From Chara braunii (Eukaryota > Streptophyta > Charophyceae > Charales > Characeae), in the NCBI GenBank assembly GCA_003427395.1, contig BFEA01000324.1:1004431-1068430 (forward strand): a stretch of 64,000 nt of DNA. The letters are read 5' to 3'. The notes below the pieces were generated by a model. It worked only from the letters and a program-made list of their open reading frames with translations. It did not search any database and was not told the origin of the DNA. Shown here piece after piece: positions 54,155 to 64,000 of this stretch (positions are counted from its first letter, which is position 1; each line of letters opens with the position of its first letter). A program made the position numbers and the translations under genes.

Positions 54155-56362
54155 ATGGATAAAGGGAGACGTATGCTACTGCGGAGGGCAAAAATAGAGA
54201 ACGAAGCGAAACCTGTGGTTGGCGGGAAGATCGAAGAGGACGTTGACGTCAGCAATCGCGCTTCAGCATCGGCGGAGGCGCGATCTGGCATCGTCAGCGG
54301 GAATTTGAAAGGAAGCGAGAAAGCTGCGGGTGGAAAGAAGGCGGGGAACGTTAGGGGGGTAAGGAGGCAGCCGAAGGAGGAGAAGGAGGAGGAGGAGGAG
54401 GAAGAAGAAAAGGGTGACTTCGGATTTGTGCACGTGGAGCGCCCGGCGGCAGCAGCAGCTGCACAGAAGACACATGAGATCGCGGTAGGGAAGCAGAGCC
54501 AGGGCGATGGCGACGATGATGATGACGACGTCGTGCTGGTCGAGGGTTTTGCCCTGAGAGTGGATGGACGACGAGGAGGGGAAGGAGGTGAAAAAGGAGG
54601 TCAAGGAGGTCAAGGGATCGAGACTGCAGGTGGTGGATTCATAGGAGGAGGAGGAGGAGGAGATTCGACGAGGGCGGGAAGCAGCGCAGAGCAATCGGAA
54701 GCAGCGGCGATGGAGGAGGCGAACGGTGCGATGGTGGAGGCAGTAGTAGGAGGAGGAGGTGATTGTTTGGCATTGGCGGGAACACAAGCAAGGACGAGAA
54801 TCGTAGTGAAACCGCTCCAGAGAGAAGTGCTCGTGAAGGCGAAGTTTCCTGCCGAAGCTCTGGAAGATGTTGATCTGACCGGCGATGGAGAAGGTGGTAG
54901 GTCTCCTCCGCCGACTCTGACATTTGCCCGTCATTTTCCAGACATCGACTCTACTCGCGATCTTATTAAGAATGCCAACAACGTGGTAGCGCTTATCAAA
55001 TCCCGACGATCGCTGGCGGCGCAGGACTTCGACACGCTGGATATCTGTTGGCAGTGCGGAACCTATGCGGAGCATAATCTGCCGGACATCGCGCCCACCC
55101 CTGTGGACCCCTTCCTAATGACCAGATTAGTTGAGGTCTCTGGCGCCGGCGGCGGCGGGGAAAACAACAACAGCAACAACAACAACAACAACAATAGCAA
55201 CAGCAATAGTAATGTCAATAATGGGGGTAGCAATAGCAATACGAGTGTGAAGAAGGCGAAGGTGACTACACTGAAGGCTGTAATGGATTACATTGCGCGC
55301 CGGCTGGCATTGTCGGTATTGTACGGTCGTCCTGCGTGGTTCGAACACGTGTCCACGGTGATGAAGTCTGCGGATTCGGTGGGAGAACTGCATCTGGTCC
55401 GGAAAGCAGTGATCGTGTGGTCCAAAGCCATCAGGATGCTGGTGTTTGCGGCGGATTCAAACAGATTGGGACCTGCGATCGGGGTCAGACCGTCGATGGT
55501 GTCGAAGATGGACCTGAATGAGGTCAAAGCGCGAGTGAAGACCCACTCGAGCGCGGCGGAGGTGAAATCGTCAATTAGGGTTATGCGCGCGGCGGCGGTT
55601 TTCCACAAAGAGCTAGCGAAGCTGAGAGTGTATCAGTTGGAAAGACGAATGTATAAGTTGGCCTTGTATGCGGTGAGTATGGGTGTTAATTTGGAAGAGG
55701 AGGGAGGGGAGGGTGGGGGAGACGAAGTAGGTGACTGTCTAGGAGGAGGAGGAGGGGTGGGGATGGGAGGAGGAGTGGAGGGAGGAGAACAAAGGATGTG
55801 CAAGGGAGGAAAGAAGTATGTTTTCCCGCCAATTTCGTGGCCGGGAAATTCGTTCGATGCGTCGGCTTTGGTGAAAAGCTGGCGCGTAGTCAAGGATTAC
55901 GCTATGTTCCACAGGAGGAGCATCGCTGACGTGTGCGCGATCGGACCGAGGCCTGATGAGCTTCCCAGTGCTTTACACGTGGACGTCAAAGAAGGGGCTT
56001 ACGATGACCCCATTATGTGCATAAGGGGTCAAGAAGGTGTGGACGATGACCTTATGGCTTTTCTCGCCAGCATGTCGTCTAAGGTCGTGGTACCGGAAGA
56101 CGCCAAAGATTTTTATGGGCCGGCGATTGATGATGCCACGTGGTTTGGAAAGCCAGAGCCGCCGGAGGAGGATGCGGGGGGAGGAGGAGGAGGCGGAGGG
56201 GAGGGAGGAAGTAATCAGAACGGATCGAGTATGGAGGAGGGAGGGAAAGGGGGTAAGAGTGAAGAGGGCGGACTTGATTCCAAAAGGCCGGTGAGAAAAC
56301 GCCGCCGCTTTGACGGAGACGAAGATGAGGACATGTCTTCGGAGGAAAACGATGGAGAGTAA
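54155..56362 (+). CDS. hypothetical acidic, Gly-rich nuclear-type protein, 735 residues
   Basis: The longest intact ORF in the window. ATG 54155 is in a good context (purine at -3, G at +4). Low-complexity parts: Glu run near residues 75-87, Asp run near 118-126, Gly-rich near 140-170, Asn/Ser-rich near 330-362 (AAC/AAT repeat in the DNA), Gly-rich again near 525-545 and 670-685. Two segments look folded: about 367-515 (VMDYIARRLALSVLYGRPAW, VWSKAIRMLVFAADS, SSIRVMRAAAVFHKELAKL) and about 545-665 (YVFPPISWPGNSFDASALV, ADVCAIGPRPDELPSALHV). A CWQC pair lies near 298. The basic RPVRKRRRF near 710 could be a nuclear localisation signal. I do not recognise a domain. It may be a host gene without introns or an old domesticated element. 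Confidence 0.65.
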   Translation: MDKGRRMLLRRAKIENEAKPVVGGKIEEDVDVSNRASASAEARSGIVSGNLKGSEKAAGGKKAGNVRGVRRQPKEEKEEEEEEEEKGDFGFVHVERPAAAAAAQKTHEIAVGKQSQGDGDDDDDDVVLVEGFALRVDGRRGGEGGEKGGQGGQGIETAGGGFIGGGGGGDSTRAGSSAEQSEAAAMEEANGAMVEAVVGGGGDCLALAGTQARTRIVVKPLQREVLVKAKFPAEALEDVDLTGDGEGGRSPPPTLTFARHFPDIDSTRDLIKNANNVVALIKSRRSLAAQDFDTLDICWQCGTYAEHNLPDIAPTPVDPFLMTRLVEVSGAGGGGENNNSNNNNNNNSNSNSNVNNGGSNSNTSVKKAKVTTLKAVMDYIARRLALSVLYGRPAWFEHVSTVMKSADSVGELHLVRKAVIVWSKAIRMLVFAADSNRLGPAIGVRPSMVSKMDLNEVKARVKTHSSAAEVKSSIRVMRAAAVFHKELAKLRVYQLERRMYKLALYAVSMGVNLEEEGGEGGGDEVGDCLGGGGGVGMGGGVEGGEQRMCKGGKKYVFPPISWPGNSFDASALVKSWRVVKDYAMFHRRSIADVCAIGPRPDELPSALHVDVKEGAYDDPIMCIRGQEGVDDDLMAFLASMSSKVVVPEDAKDFYGPAIDDATWFGKPEPPEEDAGGGGGGGGEGGSNQNGSSMEEGGKGGKSEEGGLDSKRPVRKRRRFDGDEDEDMSSEENDGE

Positions 56363-57120
56363 GAAAAAGGAGGAAAACCTACCATAGCTACCATAGCTAC
56401 CATAGCTACCTTCCTACCTATCTATCTAGCTGCTGCTGCTGCTGCTGCTGCTTCACAAAACATTCATGCTACTTGCAGCAGGACGAGGCTGCAGACAACT
56501 ACCCCTCACCCTTGACATCCATTGCCTCCTTGTCCCTCCTCCCTCGTCCTTGTCGCTCCTCCCTCCTCCTTGTCCCTCCTCCCTACTCCTTGTCCCTCCT
56601 CCCTCCTCCATCCATCTTCGCTCCTCTGCTTCTTCTACTTCGCTCCTCTGCTTCTTCTACTTCGCTCCTCTGCTTCTTCTATTTCGCTCCTCTGATTCTT
56701 CTTGTTCTTCTTTCATGTTCCCTCCTCGGCTTCTTCTTCTCCCTTCTTCTTCCTTCATCTTCGTTCGCCTTCTTTCTCCACAGCGTATCCGTTGTCCACT
56801 TTTCTTTTTCACATCTTCATTCTGTTTCTTCTTTTTCTTCCTCCCATGTTTGTTTTCTTGTTTTTCCCTTCTTTCTCCATCTTTATTCTTCTTTTGTCCT
56901 CTTCCTCGGCTTCTGTCTTCTTCTCCTCTTCCTTCTTGTTGCTTGGTAGTAGGTGTTTATGTATGTATGTGTCCGTGCCTTTCGTCGTATACGATGCGCA
57001 TCATCCATGCAGACAACCAACGAATGATTCTACAGCTTCCAATTCATCCTTTCCCGGCCTAAAGGAACAGAGGAGACAGAACGCGTGCACTCGGGGCACA
57101 ATAGAAATCGGAAAGAAGTG

Positions 57121-57127
<7 letters not shown>
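56363..57127. repeat. downstream minisatellites and CT-rich tract
   Basis: After the stop: ACCATAGCT repeats (56377-56412), CTG repeats (56428-56452), then TCCCTCCTCC-type and GCTCCTCTGCTTCTTCTACTT units (56510-56700). All are on the pyrimidine-rich strand. The Ser/Leu/Phe ORFs here are artefacts. Part of this may be the 3' UTR of the preceding gene. Confidence 0.8.
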
Positions 57128-57199
<72 letters not shown>

Positions 57200-57219
57200 G
57201 GGGGGGGGNGGGGGGGAGA
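57128..57219. repeat. (GA)n followed by poly-G
   Basis: About 60 bases of GA then a run of about 27 G with one N. Length calls in such tracts are unreliable. Confidence 0.95.
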
Positions 57220-57756
57220 GAACAGAGAGGTGATCCATTGTGGTTCCTTGAATACTGCTTATGGAGGAGTGCGAAGGCGACGACGGGACACTGGTAGCAG
57301 TAATTCCTGTTCGTGGCGATAAGTCTCTACCCTCGGCCTCCGCCGTCGTGGTCCCTCTTCCTCTTGTTCATCTTCTTCTTCTTCTTCTTCTTCTTCTTCT
57401 TCTTCTTCTTCCATATGTCGGGGATGGCCTTGCTCCCCCCACTCGATTCCCATCTCTTTTAAGGTGGGGGGGTAGGGGGTGGAGAGGGGTGGAGAGGGAT
57501 TTGGGGTGGTGGCAGGTGGCGGCGAGAGGGGAAGGAGTAAGACACCGGAAGATCTCGATTCCGATCCCGGTATGTTTTGCTTTGGAGCTGTTTGCGCGGG
57601 GTGAAGGAGAAGAGGGTAGACAAATTGGTATTATATGTTTCAGCCCAGCTGCAAAAACGAGAGCGTAGTATCTTCAGTAGTAGTTATCAGAGAACTTCCT
57701 GATGTCCACGAAAGCGTCTGCTTACGTGTCGCATGGAGGTGAAGGAAAGGACGTTA

Positions 57757-57830
<74 letters not shown>

Positions 57831-58300
57831 GTGATTGCGTTTTTTGTTTTTTTGTTGAAGTACGATGACTTTCAAATTTTGTTTTTGGTTGTGAGGGAGC
57901 GAAATTTTCGCACTTCGGAAAGTAGAAAAAACGATCGGAACAATTTAGTTTTTTTTAAATTGCGTTTTTTCTCTTGTTTTATTTTTTATTCTTTTTTCCT
58001 TTTTTTTTGGGGTCTGTATGTATGCCGCTTTGCCCCAGGGAAACGAGGAATTTCAAACTTGCCCTTTTCTTCATGTCCCAGTTTTGCCAGTTTACTTAAA
58101 TACCCTTCTTGATTGAACGATCTTTTTGTATTTTGTATGGCACTTCTTTTTTTATCAGTCACAGATGGTCCAAAAACTCACTCCATGTCGCAGGAGACCT
58201 TTTTCATTTTTTTTAATTTTTTTTTACTCCGTTAGATGATAAGAATAACCGTCATGTAAAATCAAAAAGTGCAGACTCAAGAAGCCCTGAGCTTTTTTTT
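57220..58300. other. unassigned stretch with (TTC)n and (TG)n(GA)n
   Basis: TTC repeats at 57365-57412, and TG followed by GA repeats at 57756-57827. T-rich sequence follows. No supported gene. Confidence 0.6.
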
Positions 58301-58639
58301 TTTTTTTTTTTTTTTCGGAAAGTTCAATGGGAAACGTTGAGGAGCGAGTTGACTAGGTGGGGAATCTTTAGTGCAGGATGGAAGTTGAGAGGGGTCTTTT
58401 TTTTTTGGGGGGGGGGGGGGGGGGAGGAGGGGCTGTCTTTTTTAAATGTTTGCCTGATGATTGGTGCAGGTGTCAGTCTTAACGACTACATTGGGCTCGT
58501 TATAATGATTGGACTTTTTTACTTCATTTTTTTGCGGAAAAAGTGGAAAACAGCAGTAAGAAATAAAATAAACATGTGTCGATTCAGAAAAAGAAACAAG
58601 AGTGACCTAAAAATTCGAAAGCAGTGAAACTTACACCTT
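58301..58639. other. unassigned T- and G-rich sequence
   Basis: A T run near 58294-58315 and a G run near 58408-58430. No gene. Confidence 0.5.
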
Positions 58640-58815
58640 GGTCGAGAAAAAAAAGGAGAGAAAAAAAAGGAGAAAAAAAAGAGAGAAGAAGAGGAGAAAA
58701 AAAGGGAGATATAAAAAGGAGAGAAGAAGAGGAGAAAAAAGAAGGGAGATATAAAAGGGAGAGGAAAAAAAGGAGAGAAGAAGAGGAGAAAAAAAGGGAG
58801 ATATAAAAAGGACGA
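58640..58815. repeat. purine-rich tandem repeat, about 45-60 bp unit
   Basis: AGAGAAGAAGAGGAGAAAAA followed by GGGAGATATAAAA recurs three times with small length changes. One strand is almost pure purine. Confidence 0.85.
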
Positions 58816-59454
58816 AGAAGATTAAAGGTCTGCTCACACCCCGAACCATTTTTCACCCGCCAACAAAATTTTTAAATATTTTTTATTTATTTATGTTTTT
58901 TGTTTTTTTTCATTTGGACCATGACCAGGGGTTCGGACTTGGGTCTGTTTATCTACTGTTCATGGGTGCAGCATCGAGAGAAATGGGCCACTTTGATCTT
59001 TATTTTTATTTTTGTATTTTGTTTTTGGACTATTTGTCGATGTATGGGAACCCTTGAGAACGCAGGGGCAATGCCTTCTTTTTCCTTCTTTTTTTTTTTT
59101 TTTTTTTTCCCTTGCACAGGTGNGATGGTACCGTCTTCCCCCGGACATAACGCACCCTGAAAATGAACGTATGCGAGGCATGTTTCCGGCCTGATACAGT
59201 CAAAATGCGGGTGCGTTTTGTTCGGGGGAAGACGGCAGTCTACTATGCTCGTTGCAATTTCGTTGAGAATTCGACTTATTTCGGTAATCCTTCATTATAT
59301 AATAACAAGGACTTCCGGGGGCCTAGTCTGATTAGCAAAGAGGATTCAGTCGGGATTTAGTTCCTGAATCTGGACGTGTCCAAGGAAAATGAGCAATAGC
59401 GAGATGACAATATACAGATTGCACAATCACATTGAAAACCAGATGGTATCACAG
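58816..59454. other. unassigned stretch
   Basis: T-rich runs near 58880-58910 and 59085-59110. No ORF of interest. The right part (from about 59390) leads into repeat R1. Confidence 0.4.
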
Positions 59455-59518
59455 TGTTCAGAAAGCAGCATTGCACCAATATGACACCAATGGAGAATCG
59501 TAATGCTGAAAACCAATG
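59455..59518 (+). repeat. interspersed repeat R1, block c, copy 2
   Basis: AGCAGCATTGCACCAATATG and ACACCAATGGAGAATCGTAA match 19945-19990. The block is interrupted at its right end by the MITE at 59519-59727. Confidence 0.65.
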
Positions 59519-59727
59519 TTAAACCACCAGTACTTGGCCCAGCTATCAATGCGGAGCCTGGAATGCCCCTGTGCGCCGAGTTTTGCTGAAGCGCCGGGTT
59601 ACCGTTTCAAATTTTTTTTGGCTGGCGCTTCCAGCCATTGTGGTCCGGTACCCCGAAGCCCTAAAGGCGCGGGGCGTTAACAGGAAAGCGCCGCAGCTGA
59701 TAGCTGGGCCAAGTACTGGTGGTTTAA
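59519..59727. mobile_element. MITE with 26-30 bp perfect inverted ends and TTAA flanks
   Basis: TTAAACCACCAGTACTTGGC begins a 30-base end (59519-59548) that is exactly inverted at 59698-59727. TTAA at both outer edges would be the target duplication, as for piggyBac-type transposases. The 150-bp interior is GC-rich and has no ORF. Aligning R1 copies, the 20 kb copy lacks this segment and reads straight across, which supports an insertion. Confidence 0.75.
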
Positions 59728-59779
59728 TGAGAGCTTGCTCTCGCCACCACCAACATATGTATGCAGTCTCTATCTCCCT

Positions 59780-59965
59780 ACGTGGCGCTCGGCGCCCAGC
59801 CCACTCCCTACACAGCTACTACTAGCCTACTAATTGACAATGCAACCGTTGACGTCAGCAGCCTCCGAAGTACTTGAAGATGTTGCCCATGCAGACCATC
59901 GCCAATACCAGGTATGTGCCCTCACATCATCGTCATCCTCATCATCCTTCTCTCTCTCTCCCTGG
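59780..59965 (+). repeat. interspersed repeat R1, block a, copy 3
   Basis: ACGTGGCGCTCGGCGCCCAG, ACAGCTACTACTAGCCTACT, GACGTCAGCAGCC and CGCCAATACCAGGTATGTGC. This is the best preserved of the copies compared with 18880 and 20045. Confidence 0.7.
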
Positions 59966-60109
59966 TCTTACTCCCAGGTCTTCCCTCTTGAAACCTGAAG
60001 ACCACCCCTGCGCCTCACTGTACATCCAAGCCCGCCAGCTATGGAGGCTGGGCTATGGCGCTGCCCTCAGCAGTGCCCTCCTCGCACGACCGCACGTGCT
60101 TGCACTTCA

Positions 60110-60272
60110 CCTCTCAGCGCTAGCAGCAGCCCACGAGCTTCAGCAGCGCTGCCGCCAACATGTGAGTGCCCGAATGAATGGCCAGGCAGCNCCTCTCAGC
60201 GCTAGCAGCAGCCCACGAGCTTCAGCAGCGCTGCCGCCAACATGTGAGTGCCCGAATGAATGGCCAGGCAGC
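60110..60272. repeat. 81-bp tandem duplication
   Basis: CCTCTCAGCGCTAGCAGCAG through GAATGGCCAGGCAGC occurs twice, separated by one N at 60191. The near-identity suggests a recent duplication or an assembly join. Confidence 0.9.
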
Positions 60273-60514
60273 GAGCTCTTTCCTATATGGAAAGAGCCTG
60301 CCTCATTCGGCGGTCTGGCTGGACTGGCCTGCGCCCAGAAGCTTCTGGTAGGCTCCAGGACGCTGCGCCCCTCTTGCAGCTACTGCGCCTCATTCGGTTG
60401 GGCCTCCCAACTGTCTGTGTATGAGGCTGCCATTCTTGTCGAGGGCCTGTATCATTTTGGAAAGGCCTGGAAGGTCGTCGAAAGTCTTGCTGCGCGGCCT
60501 GTGTTTTCCTCAAC

Positions 60515-60612
60515 CAACTGGCGCAACGGGACTGCCTGAACCCCAATTACGAAATTGAAGGCTGACGGCCTTTCGTGATTTTGTTAGGCCCGCCTTCACT
60601 TAGGGTGGGCAC
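60515..60612 (+). repeat. interspersed repeat R1, block b, copy 2
   Basis: CCAACTGGCGCAACGGGACT, TGAACCCCAATTACGAAAT and CCCGCCTTCACTTAGGGTGG match 16830-16965. Confidence 0.65.
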
Positions 60613-60841
60613 AGATGCAACAGGGGGCCCTTAGGCCTGCCGAGGACCCAGATCCTCGCACGTGTTTTGGGCAGAGATGCAGAAAAGCAGATCAGTCGCA
60701 AATTTCTGCATGTTTCCATAAACAAGTCCAAATTCAGGAATTAAGTCCAATTCTCTTTGGTAATGGGACGAGGCCCTCGAAGTACTCGGCTAACGTTTTC
60801 TGCTGTCGTTTGGTTCTGTGGGTTAGTCGCTGTGATCATAT

Positions 60842-60998
60842 GTCTATGGGCCTGGCTCGAGTGCACAACAGTCTACGTCAATGTGGACGGATTCTGGACC
60901 AGGTGCATTTGGACGAGTCGAAATTTTCCAATGTATCCGGTCCAGAACACGTCCAAATGCATGTAGAGTGTTGTGCAGGAGCGAGGTCCTATGGGGCC
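60842..60998. other. long imperfect hairpin 1
   Basis: The left arm (CTATGGGCCTGGCTCGAGTG, CACAACAGTCTACG, GTGGACG, TTCTGGACC) pairs with the right arm (GGTCCAGAA, CGTCCAAATGCATGTAGAG, TGTTGTGC, CCTATGG) over about 60-70 nt with mismatches and small bulges. It could be a MITE, a small-RNA precursor or an inverted duplication. Confidence 0.6.
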
Positions 60999-61024
60999 TC
61001 GATCCTCTGCTCCAGACGTAAAAG

Positions 61025-61151
61025 GGCCTACCGTGTTCACCTGAATAGAACGCCTGGTCATTATGGCTGCATCTGGACTGAAAATTGGCCCAAGTACGGC
61101 TATAAAGACCAGGCTTTCTATTCGGGTGAAGACTGTGTCCGGTGAGAGGCC
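61025..61151. other. long imperfect hairpin 2
   Basis: GGCCTACCG, TTCACCTGAATAGAA, GCCTGGTCATTATGGCTGC on the left pair with GGCTATAAAGACCAGGC, TTCTATTCGGGTGAA and GGTGAGAGGCC on the right, about 50-nt arms. It lies 27 nt after hairpin 1. Confidence 0.6.
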
Positions 61152-62860
61152 TTTTTTGGGAGTGGTGGGCACAGGAGATGGCGGACAAACCCCCCTTGGG
61201 GGTCATGGAGGCAGGCGACGCAATAATCCTTCTTGGGGCCTGCAATAATCCTCTTGGGGCCCTGATGAAGGTGGGCAGGTCACAACCGTAGGACCTGGTC
61301 CTGCTCTAGAGATCATTAGGGCAGCAGTGCTGTGGGCTTTGTGGACTTTGAGGAACGAGCGATGTAGGCAGGGAGCTGTGCCGCCACTGCGGCCCCGCGG
61401 GCCTACCAATAAAGGGCAATGGAGAACATCAGAGTTGCCCTTTCAGCGGACTGGTACCGAAGCACGCGCAAAGGAAGGCAGGAGGAGGGGTTTTGGGCAC
61501 GATGGGCGCTTACCCACAGCTGCTCACCGGACACCCTCAGACGGGTCAAATGCGGCTGGGCCCTGCACTGAGACGACAAGGGCCAAGGATCGGTGGAGAG
61601 TGGGAAGGGGAGGACGAGTAGAGAGAAGGGTATGCATGATTATGAGAGCAACCGGTTTGCAACATAGAGGAAGGATAATGGGAAAAGAGGGATGGGAATA
61701 GTAGCAAAGATTTGGTGAATGGTAGATGTATAACAGGTAGGTAGGTACAAAAGGTGGGAGATTAGATAAGTAGGGGAGGGGGAAGAAGTAGGTAGGCAGG
61801 ATGAACGATTTTGTGGTGAAGAAACAGCAGGAAACGCTGGGGCATCAAATAGTAGATGGGAGATAGATGCACAATGTAATTTTGATGGATGTTATAGATA
61901 GGTCTATAGGGGGGAAAGGAATAGGAAAATGTTGGGGCCATTAATGACAGATGTATAATGTGACTCCGATGGATGATATAGTGAGGCATAGAAATGCTGG
62001 GGCTATTAATGGTGGAAGGCAGAATACGAAATGTGACTTTGAGGGTGGGTATAGATAGATACATGGTGATTGAAGGGGAGTGCTGTGCAGCCCCCCCTTG
62101 CTTAGGCGACTCGAGCCACAAGCGTCAGGCTGACCCTCTTTTTCTGTTATTTTCTCCCGTTGCTCTTGTGCAAACATGCTTGCTCTGGGGATACGCCACC
62201 GGACTGTAGCCCCCCATAATAAAGGGCCCTGTTGAAAAAGAAAAAGAAAAAAAAGCACCATGCTATGCAGGAAAATGAACTGAACTCCCACACGCAAGCC
62301 CCCCACCCCAACAAGGGAGGAAATAAGGAGACACTGGGATCAACGGTCCCTTGTCCCCTCCCAGAAGCAGGCCTCTCCGCTGTGGCTGCTATCGCACTTG
62401 GTGGCGCTGGTCGCCCTTTATTGAGACTCAAACGATGCCTTCGGTCAGGGACCGGGCTCGCAACCGGCCTCTTGCGAGCCCTTTGGCACGTGTCCCCAGG
62501 GTTTTGGGGTAGTAACTACCCCAGTAAGTGTTAATTACCCCCCCACCGATAAATAGATAGAATGGAAATAACCTAGTTGAGGAAAAGAGGTATGCAGGTG
62601 AAGGCGGCATGTGACCGCTATAATTGGGTGTATGAGACAGCGGGCCTCGCTCCACTAACCAAATTCGCAACGTGAGCAAGAATCTTCCGCTAGAACTTGG
62701 AAAGGTACACCACCATATTTTTTCTCTCTTGTGCGTGTGGACAGTTGTGGAGCGAGGCCCAATGTACCACTCATGGTGGGTATGCGTGAGGTCGAACAAG
62801 TGGTGGAAGTTGTGGGAAGCTAATTGGTTGTACTTCCCCAACCAACCAGCAGTGTTTACT
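61152..62860. other. unassigned stretch with short tandem repeats
   Basis: A 22-bp direct repeat (GCAATAATCC.TCTTGGGGCC) lies at about 61219-61262. A roughly 70-75 bp unit with TGGGGC.ATTAATG and AATGTGACT..GA.GG recurs about three times between 61830 and 62065. No gene is supported; poly-A near 62233-62252 may mark an old retroposed end. Confidence 0.5.
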
Positions 62861-62863
62861 TCT

Positions 62864-62924
<61 letters not shown>
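62861..62924. repeat. (CT)n microsatellite
   Basis: About 64 bases of CT repeats. Confidence 0.97.
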
Positions 62925-62927
<3 letters not shown>

Positions 62928-63071
62928 GCAGTCTGCTGCAAGATGACCTCCGAAATCTCATTCCGTCTCTTTTTTTTGGGGGGGGCGACAAGAAATGGAT
63001 TTCTCTTTCGTTCTTTAACTTCTTTCACAAAAAGTGGCTTCTGTCACTCGTCGCCTTCTAGTTTGCACTGT

Positions 63072-63150
63072 CTGGTTGAACTCTCAGATGTCAGATGCTT
63101 TTTTCTGTGTGGTTGAACTCTCAGATGTGAGATGTTTTTTTCTCTTACTA
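63072..63150. repeat. 37-bp tandem duplication
   Basis: TGGTTGAACTCTCAGATGT then .AGATG.TTTTTTCT occurs twice, at 63073-63109 and 63110-63146, with a few substitutions. Confidence 0.85.
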
Positions 63151-63948
63151 TCACCGCAACCTATTCATGGGCAACAGCATGTGCTGGGAACCATGTGGAA
63201 TTACACAAAACATGTGAAATACCAGGGCTAACAGTATGCGACAGCAACATTTACTGTGCATCGGACAGCAAGATGCTTGGATTGTAATCTCCTCATGTCT
63301 TTGTGACTGCGGAGTCTGTGTCTGGAAGAAAGGCAATGACAAATCGTCAGAATGACACACAGATGTGGTTGCTGGTTATAAGCACGTCGGGACGTGGCAA
63401 CCTCATTACTGATTGCGTACAGTGAGTCCAACTTCTAAATGACACATAGATGGAGTTCAAGTCCTGATTGAATACAGTACTAAAAAACACACGGGTGTTC
63501 ATAAACACGTCGGTTTACGAGTTCTTCAAACATGGTATGCACATCAAGCGCTTGCTAAACAGGCCTCGAGCTCAAATCCTCACATGGTACAGGCAATTGT
63601 TGAAAGACATCTGAATGATCTAAAATCTTGCATGCTGTACTCCTGTAGCTCGTGTGTGTTGCGTGTGTGGGTTTGTGTACCTGGGCGTGTGCGGCTTCGT
63701 GTCTCTCGTTCACTCATCCTTCGAGCGCTGGTCATGACTCCGGCAAGCCAAAAGACACAGGTTGGAAAACAGTGCCTTCTCTGGTGACCAACCTTCAGTG
63801 TGGTGATTTTCGAATCAATGGTCCGAATTGAATCTGGAACATTGCGTTGTGCATGCGTGTGTGTTTGTGTGTTGTCATATTCGCTATACACACAAAAAAA
63901 GCATGACTGTACCAGACTGTTTCGTCGGACTTTCACCTACTCATCAGG

Positions 63949-63949
<1 letters not shown>
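63151..63949. other. unassigned stretch at the right end
   Basis: No supported gene. The diverged pair TAAGCACGTCGG / TAAACACGTCGG near 63378 and 63500, with shared GACACA.AGATG words, suggests an old local duplication. Confidence 0.4.
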
Positions 63950-63998
<49 letters not shown>

Positions 63999-64000
63999 TG
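63950..64000. repeat. (GT)n microsatellite, runs off the window
   Basis: Nearly perfect GT repeat to the window edge. Confidence 0.97.

Noticed and set aside
56466-57322. Ser/Leu/Phe-rich ORFs downstream of the 735-codon gene
   Set aside because: Translations of CT-rich minisatellites and (GA)n.

Overview
The window is repeat-dominated eukaryotic nuclear DNA. Most of its recognisable coding capacity belongs to two large LTR retroelements with plant-type tRNA primer sites: one matches the 3' end of tRNA-Asp exactly, the other matches initiator tRNA-Met imperfectly. Together with the long (AAT)n, (GA)n and (CA)n tracts, GC-rich spacers, tRNA-like SINE fragments and assembly gaps, this fits a streptophyte with a large repeat-rich genome. 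A charophyte alga such as Chara would fit, but no host marker gene here proves it.

Layout. 1-5850: simple repeats, a hAT-like non-autonomous element (4067-4839), tRNA-like fragments and otherwise unassigned sequence. 5851-36240: element A, on the plus strand. It has a 4.0 kb 5' LTR, a tRNA-Asp primer site, a long leader, an array of short same-strand ORFs including three paralogues of a protein family I do not recognise, then gag and a retropepsin, then a 3' LTR that stops early. I see no reverse transcriptase, RNase H or integrase in element A. Its first extra ORF is cut in two by about 12.7 kb of foreign repeats (12032-24746) flanked by a 6-bp direct repeat. 36241-38757: a possible MITE and a tRNA-like segment. 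38758-51819: element B, a Ty3-type element on the minus strand, with LTRs of about 2.3-2.4 kb (each carrying an assembly gap), gag, protease, RT, RNase H, a Cys/His zinc cluster, integrase, and one more ORF after pol with a very acidic tail. 51820-54154: small inverted-repeat and tRNA-derived elements. 54155-56362: an intact 735-codon ORF, the best candidate for a host gene, with no domain I recognise. 56363-64000: simple repeats, a TTAA-flanked MITE, two long adjacent hairpins, and diverged copies of the repeat family seen at 16-20 kb.

How the parts work together. Both elements are decayed. Nearly every premature stop that can be judged fits a C-to-T or G-to-A transition, as expected for methylated, silenced copies. 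In element A the genes are packed head to tail, with one ATGA stop/start overlap and a 3-nt spacer. Element B has an ATGA overlap between pol and its last ORF. This points to coupled translation of polycistronic retroelement RNAs. Element A retains gag and protease but no visible polymerase or integrase, so it would have depended on another element for copying. All homology statements were made by eye.
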